Positions 57,603 through 64,000 of a stretch of DNA of 64,000 bases are shown here, one piece after another (position 1 is the stretch's first letter; each line of letters opens with the position of its first letter). This stretch comes from Neopestalotiopsis rosae (taxonomy: Eukaryota; Ascomycota; Sordariomycetes; Amphisphaeriales; Sporocadaceae): the NCBI GenBank assembly GCA_023078685.1, contig JALGAS010000004.1, forward strand, positions 5,952,001-6,016,000, in the 5' to 3' direction. The notes beneath the pieces were generated by a model that saw only the letters and a program-made list of their open reading frames with translations, searched no databases and had not been told where the DNA came from. Made by a program: the position numbers and the translations under genes.

Positions 57603-58029
57603 GGCGGTTCTATCTGTTAGTTTCAACAGTACGGAGTCTCCTCGGTGCCTCTGAAGTCTGGACTGGGGGCTGGAAAGTCTTGTATTGCGTTTGAATTGAG
57701 TGACGTGGGAATGGTTCATAGTGATTAGAACATGCTATGCACCAAAATTAATGCATAAAGCCAATACACGTTTGTTTGTTCAAACGACTTTGATGCTTAT
57801 TGAAATGAATACCAAAAGACTTTTATGCAAAGAAGAAAGATAGTCACTTCCTAGTCAAATCATTTGCTCATGTCTTTCAATTTGTATTCAAGACACCTCG
57901 AGTGTCGCGTACTGATCGCAGGTGAGGTAGTCTGATGGCTTTCAGAGAACACGCAGCATGAGTGACGAATGCGCAAAGCGGAAGTAAGCTAATTACCTTA
58001 TACCTATCTCAAGGCAAACTTCGGGCCAT
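57603..58029. other. Intergenic between convergent genes
   Basis: No gene seen. Confidence 0.5.
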
Positions 58030-59113
58030 TTACACCCAACTGGGTGGGGGGTCCTTCTTTGCTATATTCCAAACGCTATCAACCAACTCAACCAGAGCGG
58101 CCGGGAGAGGACCCGCCAAGCAAGCTTTCAGGTTGTCATTGATTTGTTCGAGAGAGCTTCCACCTACGACGATGGCATCTCCATGCTGACCCGACAATTC
58201 TGAGTGATGCAAGATCCAGCGCAGGGCGACCTCATGACCACGCAGTCCGGCCTTCTCCGCGCCTTCAGACAACGCGAACGCCGCTTCGATCACCGCACTG
58301 CGGTCATAGAAGCGTCTATGGATATTTCCAACTCGTCCCTAAAAGAAGAAGAAAGTGTGGTCAATGCTTGCCGTCTCCAGAGGTCATCCACTCGAATGGA
58401 GAGCTGTCAGGAAGGCTTCTCACCTGTTGTGTCCATCGAACACCTTGCTTTCTCGCCGCGGTATCGCCAGTGTGGGTACCACAGAATAAACCTCCCGCAG
58501 CTGGGGACCAAGCATAATATTTCATGTTATGTTTGCGCAGCAAGGGCAACAATTCCTCCTCGGCGCCCCGAGCCACGGCGTTATAGTGGCCTTGGTAGAC
58601 CGACGGCACAACCCAATTCTCTCGGCGACAGATGTGGATCATTTGCTCTACTTCTGATGGCGAGAGATTGGAGACTCCAAAATTGCTGAAATTGCCTGCC
58701 TGGTAGGCATCATTCATGGCCTTGCACTGCTCCTCGAGAGGGGTCTGCCGATCAGGATTGTGCAGATAGTAAATGTTCGCTTTGGGTATACCCAGCAGCT
58801 CTATCGAGGTGTTGACTTCTGTCAAGATTCGCTCCCGGTGCAACGTAGGGCTTGCATGAACTTTGCTGTCTATGGTTGCCCACTCTTTGGCGTTGGTTTG
58901 GCCCAGAAGCGGCTCACATGATCCAGGACATTCCGGTGAGTACAACCTAGCGGTATCCAGGTGAGTGAATCCGTAGCTACGGAACAGGTCCAGACAGGCC
59001 TGCGCTGCTGGGACTGTATAGAAGTTTTTGACGAGGGGGTCGTCTTGCGACCCAATGCTCCCGGTGCCAAGCACCACCTCGACCTTTGATGTCGCCTGTG
59101 TCATGTCGGACAT
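58030..59113 (-). CDS. Aldo/keto reductase (AKR7/aflatoxin-aldehyde-reductase-like)
   Basis: NADPH-dependent reductase of 332 aa, with two exons, 59113-58424 and 58338-58030, and an 85-bp intron rich in T before its acceptor. The (beta/alpha)8 fold is supported by the catalytic tetrad: Asp and Tyr in HLDTARLYS, Lys in TIDSKVHA and His in IYYLHNPDR. The cofactor-binding end reads IVVGGSSLEQINDNL. GVSNLSPSEVEQM and YAWSPAAGGLFCG are typical AKR signatures. It would reduce an aldehyde or ketone, either in detoxification or in a metabolite pathway. No pathway partner is adjacent. Confidence 0.9.
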
Positions 59114-60716
59114 CTACTTGGGCTCTGTATTCAACCAATAGAGGATGTAGCGTATGAGAAAAATAATTGCGAGAGATTTTTGAGAAGCAGAGTTAGTGTT
59201 AATCTCAGGGTGTAAGGAGGTAAAGTATAGAACACTTCAACATATGCTTGTGGCTGACCATCGCGTACCTACCTTTTATAGACTTTCAGAAGAAGAGCGC
59301 TTGTCATGCTGACTCTTAAACCTATGGCGACCGCGTCCTTGGAACTTTTAAGCACGCATTCCTTTGCCGAGCATGATTGTGTCACTATTCGGCTCGAAAA
59401 GCATACTGCGCCATGCCCTAGTCATGAAAGTAGAGTAGCTCGCCATAGTATCGTGTTCGCTGTGCTTGGCGTCAGATTTACGGACAGTCTACAACATGGA
59501 AGACACCCGAAGGTCAACGGAAACATTTCGCAACCTGCCATAGCCAAGAAATGCCAATCCGCCAGATATGTGGTAAGAATATAACGTCTCGGCAGTAGTT
59601 GAGGCTATCGAATAATTATTCAATGCGTGCATTGCCGCCCGAAGGCCTAACGGAACTTGGGTTGTAACAATCCTCAAAAGTGAATCAAGTAGGTGATAAT
59701 ATCAGGAAAATATCGACGAAGGCAATTTTTACTTAGCGACATTAGTATGGGTTGCTGCCAGTGCACCGACTCTAAGTCTGTCGGGAACAATAGCTAGCAG
59801 ATCCAAGCTGGCCTATAGACCATTGCACGACTCGAGGCCAGTGCACGGTGCATAGAATGAATACTGTCGCATATGAGTTGTGATAAATCCAGCAGAAGTC
59901 ATACGATATGCGCAAAAACAGTGTGGAAGGGAAAGTACATGGTCGCGATGCATATTTGTTGCGAATACGCGTATGTCACTAGACACGCGTATACTGTTAG
60001 GTCACACTGGGAGCTTCGAACATAGCGCAAGTCTTGGCGGATATACATCACGTGTGACTATATGACAACCATCAAATGCCATAACATGTTGCGCTGTCCA
60101 CGCATTTGCATGCAAGCTAGGATCTTGTGGGTTTTATAAACAAGAAGTCGTATTTGTACAACTCCAACGACCTTCCAGATTCTTAATGTCTCTTTTATAA
60201 TTGGTGGCCTTGTTCGATTTGTGGGAGCTTCCAAGTCGTGCAATGGCCAGGGTCAAGAGATCAGCTGACAGCGTGACGTGACTCGTCTAGAATTCGTGGT
60301 AAACTATCAAAAGAAGCAGTGGCAATCTCCGCGATAAGATTAAAAGAAAGGACATTTTGAGAATTAACAAGGTATGCAGCACTGCATTTACCAGATCAAT
60401 ACCAAAAACATATAGTAGGCTGGAAGATCAGCCTCAGCTGGACGCCCAAAATAGCACGAAACTTAACCTTTTGATTGTCAAACCCCTTGGATCTAGCCCA
60501 AACGGTCGCGCCTCTTCCATATCGGTCGCTGATCTGCGTCGTCAAATCATGCCTCCCTGCTAGATCATAGCATATAGGCGTTGCAGACCCGCAGCGCCGC
60601 GGGCTTGTCTCCGTTTGTTGCGCTCTTTAGCAGCATTATTCCCATCTTTGATCTTACATGTCTGCTCTGCGAATATTGTTTTGTTTGTTTTTCTTTTTTG
60701 GCCAGAAACTAGTACA
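59114..60716. other. Intergenic, 1.6 kb
   Basis: No gene supported. A small inverted motif TACGCGTA occurs twice near 59965-60000. The segment 60590-60716 is the T-rich leader of the next gene. Confidence 0.5.
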
Positions 60717-61553
60717 ATGAGCTACGGGCCATTGTCCATGGACTCGCACAAGGAGGCGATGGTGAGGTCGAATCCGTACCAAGCGGGCTTAGAGATAGTG
60801 CCGCAATACCATTATCAGCAGGCTCAGCACGAACAGCCCCAGTACAATCAAAATTCCCAGGATCCGTCGACCCCTCCGATAAAACCTGAACAGGCTTCAG
60901 AGCGCACAATACTCGGCATACGAAGGACAACATTTTTACTTTCGGCAGCGCTTGTTATAGTGGTCATTGCGGCGGCTGTGGGGGGTGGAGTTGGCGGTTC
61001 TATGGCGGCGATGAGCACGAAAAGGTGAGCATAATGAGGTTTGTGTACCCAAGGACAGTCGTGCTGATTAAACTCTACTTTCGTAACCAGTTCTGCGTGC
61101 GACAAAAGCATCGCTGCCACGGCGACTGTGACAGCCGCGACAACCGTCACCGCCATTGTGACCTCGGATGCCACCGGCACAGCAACGTCCGATGGTCTGG
61201 TAGTGCCAACAGGCGTCGTGGCATTGGACTGCCCGTCACTCAATAACGTGGATCAAATTATCACGTTGTCCGAATCAGCATCAACCTTTGAGCCAACATG
61301 CGGCACAAACTACTATGGCGCCGATATTGTGTCCGTCATTTCATACAGTTTCAATGATTGTCTTCGGGGTTGCGCGTCCATGAATTACTTCTTGGGCAAC
61401 ACAACCTGTGCTGCCGTTACATTCGAGGCCAACCAAACCTATCAAATACCTGAGAACTATGGTAATTGCTTTCTTAAGACAGGCACCGGACGAACCGACA
61501 CAGGATTGGGCAACGGCTATGTGAGCGCAACTCTTACATCTCACACAACATAG
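60717..61553 (+). CDS. Single-pass membrane protein with PAN/apple-like extracellular domain
   Basis: 256 aa from two exons, 60717-61024 and 61091-61553. The N-terminal cytosolic part (about 65 residues) is rich in Tyr, Gln and Pro. One hydrophobic helix (TTFLLSAALVIVVIAAAVGG, about residues 70-95) follows, then a Ala/Thr-rich linker (about residues 105-145) that is likely O-glycosylated. A Cys-containing domain ends the protein, with the pattern ALDCPS, EPTCGTNY, NDCLRGCASMNY, TTCAAVTFEAN and GNCFLK. This spacing fits the PAN/apple-like domain found in many fungal surface proteins. There is no signal peptide, so type II-like or single-pass topology with the C-terminus outside is inferred. 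Function could be adhesion or wall sensing. Confidence 0.75.
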
Positions 61554-62091
61554 ACTTTTCATGGCGCGGGTAAAAGCTTACCTACGGTACGCATTGTTGA
61601 GAATCGAAAGATTTTCATATATATATACTGGAAACGTATGACCGTTCCGGATTCACTCTCATGGTTCCCAATCTCAACAACCCTACGAAGTCTTCCTTGA
61701 TGGCGAGTGGGCTGTTTTTCAGAGGTCAAGTGCGCCAGAGATGTGATGAGCAAGGGCCACCTGGAAGTGATACATTAGAGCTAAAGATGATGCATTTGAT
61801 AGCGTAGGAGTTGGAAAGGGAATGGATTACCATAAGCAGCTTAGTATCATAAAAAAAATGTGCTTTTGGAACATATTTAATTTCAAGACTTTGAATGGGA
61901 TAGAGAAGTAGAGTATACCCAGTTCTCCGAATGAACAATCATTAATCTTGCGACATGCCTCATAGTGGATTTCCTTGATGCTTCGCACCCTCCCCCGATT
62001 ATTCAGAGAGTAAGCTAGCCTTGTCCCAACGTTTTCTTCGAATAATACCATCTGATACTCTACAGAATGAAGGGATGAAAATGCGAGAAGT

Positions 62092-62121
62092 AATCACGGG
62101 CGCTTTCAAAAGCCCGTGATT
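62092..62121. repeat. Perfect 10-bp inverted repeat with 10-bp loop
   Basis: AATCACGGGC pairs with GCCCGTGATT around a 10-bp spacer. It could be an operator or cruciform in the promoter of the gene at 62500, or chance. Confidence 0.6.
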
Positions 62122-62338
62122 CACACATTCAAGATGGCCCCGAACAATGAAGGATTGTCCAAACTTCATCTCTGCGATTGCGGTTGTGTCTGAATGCCTA
62201 CCATGGAGGGGCGATGCACAAACTGCGCAAAGGCTGCAACAAAAGCCACCGAGTGGGTAGACCTTATTCACGCATTACTTGCGAGATATCACTTCGAATA
62301 AACTTAGATGGTGGTGGCTTCGAATCGGTTGTTTTTTC

Positions 62339-62348
62339 TATATAAATA
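62339..62348 (+). promoter_or_regulatory. TATA box of the gene at 62500
   Basis: TATATAAATA, 152-161 bp upstream of ATG 62500 and downstream of an in-frame ATG at 62308. It therefore supports 62500 as the start. Confidence 0.5.
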
Positions 62349-62499
62349 CCAACAGTCCCCAGACTTCCTTCCTCGGCTAATTAATTTCTACTCACTCACT
62401 GATTCGTGCCATATACCACATCTTTTCATTGACATCTCAACACACACTACATATCTTACGCCAAGAATATCACCTCAAGGATTCACCGCTCAGCAAAAG

Positions 62500-63420
62500 A
62501 TGGCAAGCTCAGATCTATACACCACCTTGGGCTACATGCCTAATGTTTACCATCCCCAGCGGCCTATCCAGCCACGCGAAATCAATCATGTGGCATCTCT
62601 TTTCTGTTGCATGAGTGAGCTCGAGGTCTACCACTTTATTCTCCAGCAGATCTCGAAGAATATCTTCTCCTTGGCAGAGATCAAGGACATTACCGTAAAG
62701 CTTCTCAAGAGTGCTGACAAACCTGTCGACCCGACGAGCCATGCCATTGTAAAGGCAATCAACATTGACCTAACTCATGCCATGGAACTCGAGTCGATTC
62801 AGTACAACACCATGAGAGACATGGAATTGAGTGAATTCAGGGGCCAGCGTTTCAAAGATCTACCTCTGGGCACTCGGGACGCATGGCCCTATGAATACTT
62901 GGTGGCCCAGCGTCGCAGAGACAACATCGCAATGTACATGAACGAATGGTATCGCTGGCTTTATCCTCCCCCGGTCTTTCCAAAGAATATGCCACCCGAT
63001 CCAAAAATGAGTTACACCGATGCTGAGGCCGCTTGCATGGCTGTATTTTCTGACAAGACGGAAAGAGAGCTATTCGATGAGCTGCACAGCAAGATTGAAT
63101 GCAGTCGAGATCAACTGGCGGAAGTCCATGGTATCATCAGGAATGTAGAGTTGCATCCGTCCTGTGACTAAGAGGCGCTGACTTTCAAACGCAAGGTTGA
63201 TTCCATTGCCAGGCGAGGATATTGGACCATAGAGTACCCACGCAATAATCAGGACCAAACAACGTTCAAAGATCTACCGAAATCCGCTCAGAGCACATGG
63301 ATCGAAAATTTCCTAAGCGTCGACGCAATTGTCAAGGAAGTTGAGGGCCTGACGGCCTGGTGGAACAATCTCCCGCATGAGATCAGAGAACCAGACTTGG
63401 TCAAGTACGTGGTCGGTTAA
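62500..63420 (+). CDS. Hypothetical protein, probably two exons
   Basis: From ATG 62500 the frame runs to a TAA at 63169. It then stays open in the same frame, with coherent sequence, to a TAA at 63418. A 51-bp intron, 63145-63195 (donor GTAGAG, branch CTGAC, acceptor CAAG), would remove the stop and keep the frame. The joined product is 289 aa; without splicing the product is 223 aa. The protein is helical and soluble, with Trp/Tyr-rich segments (YMNEWYRWLYPPPVFP, LTAWWNNLP) and two FKDLP motifs (RFKDLPLGTRDAW and TFKDLPKSAQSTW), a possible internal duplication. No known family. The donor is weak, so the second exon is less certain. Confidence 0.6.
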
Positions 63421-63941
63421 TGGGGGTTATGTAGACCTCAGTCTGCGACCTTTCTAGGCACATGCAACCGTTTGGCAGTTAATTGAGATTGTTGTTACCA
63501 ATTTGATATTGGTCGCCTGTTCTGTGTGCTGCTACCACACTTGCATACACAGACCTTGTTATATCCTCTTAACCTCCAAGACTGCCCAGTGTCAAAGACA
63601 TCGACTATGGGCCAATTGCAGCCAGTAACGGCGTATGAGGGGCTCTAGTGAATAAGTACGATAGACTCGCAAATGATGTAATTATTCCCGAGGGGTCTCG
63701 AAGGATTGATCTGCTTGAAAATGGCAATTGAATGACAATTAACAGTCGAGTCAGCCATCGTACGTTTCACGTTAAATTCGCGGCCGCTAAAATATAGTCT
63801 GGAGGATCGTGAACGGCGTTCGTCTTTTCTCACAAACGCTACTGACTCTTCCGCTCCTCCATTTCAGAGTACTTTGTACACTATCTTCACCTTACCCAAC
63901 TACCGGCCGTGCGTGCGGTTGCGTTTGGACTCGACTTGACC
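63421..63941. other. Intergenic at right edge
   Basis: No gene seen. Confidence 0.5.
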
Positions 63942-64000
63942 ATGTGGTTCCCCACAGCGCCGGCCGTAGCCCAGGCCAAATTCCAGAATGTCTTTGCGTT
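63942..64000 (+). CDS. Possible 5' end of a gene cut by the window
   Basis: ATG 63942 in context GACCATGT opens a frame, MWFPTAPAVAQAKFQNVFA, that runs off the edge. The upstream 100 bp are pyrimidine-rich, like a fungal leader. Too short to identify. Confidence 0.3.
   Translation, partial: MWFPTAPAVAQAKFQNVFA

Larger units (their letters stand above)
61554..62499. other. Intergenic, 0.95 kb
   Basis: No gene, apart from the hairpin at 62092 and the TATA box at 62339. Confidence 0.5.

Noticed and set aside
1..64000. tRNA, rRNA or biosynthetic core genes (PKS, NRPS, terpene synthase)
   Set aside because: I looked for tRNA B-box-like sequence and for core biosynthetic motifs on both strands and found none that convinced me.

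Overview
The window is nuclear DNA of a filamentous ascomycete, most likely a Sordariomycete and plausibly Hypocreales. The evidence is many short GT-AG introns (about 50-100 bp, CTRAC-type branch points), two Zn2Cys6 regulators, a HET-NACHT-WD40 gene, fungal MFS families and a fungal-type eIF3c. The order is inferred from overall gene style, not from a search. I rebuilt multi-exon models by hand; reading-frame continuity across every junction was checked.

Layout. 0.6-8.0 kb: a DHA2-type MFS exporter, a secreted flavin L-amino-acid oxidase and a secreted amidase. 8.8-26.5 kb: a probable catabolic cluster with two MSOX/fructosyl-amine-oxidase-type FAD enzymes, a sugar-porter MFS protein, an HglS-like (DUF1338) 2-oxoadipate dioxygenase/decarboxylase broken by an exact 112-bp tandem duplication, a D-2-hydroxyacid dehydrogenase, an Asp/Glu-racemase-family protein, a class II aldolase and a Zn2Cys6 regulator. 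Six CGG-N6-CCG palindromes sit in the promoters of this block. A 699-bp foldback MITE with TA flanks lies between the aldolase and the regulator. 29.1-31.4 kb: a second Zn2Cys6 regulator. 32.7-37.2 kb: a broken Helo-like/NACHT/ankyrin STAND gene. 38.7-44.0 kb: a 3'-5' exonuclease, a FAR1-type DNA-binding protein without an evident AUG start, and a small coiled-coil protein. 44.9-49.1 kb: eIF3c (NIP1) and a hemerythrin-like protein. 49.5-54.7 kb: an atypical kinase and an intact HET-NACHT-WD40 gene. 55-64 kb: a Dal5-type permease, a small hydrophilic protein, an aldo/keto reductase, a single-pass PAN/apple-like surface protein, a hypothetical protein, and possibly the start of a gene at the right edge.

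How the genes may work together. The 12.8-26.5 kb block has uptake, amine oxidation, a 2-oxoacid-cleaving enzyme, a hydroxyacid dehydrogenase, a racemase-type and an aldolase-type enzyme, a local regulator and a shared palindromic promoter motif. I read it as a regulon for using an amino acid or an N-substituted amino acid (lysine/pipecolate-like or Amadori-like). The substrate is inference. The oxoacid enzyme appears to be inactivated in this isolate, or the assembly has an error there.
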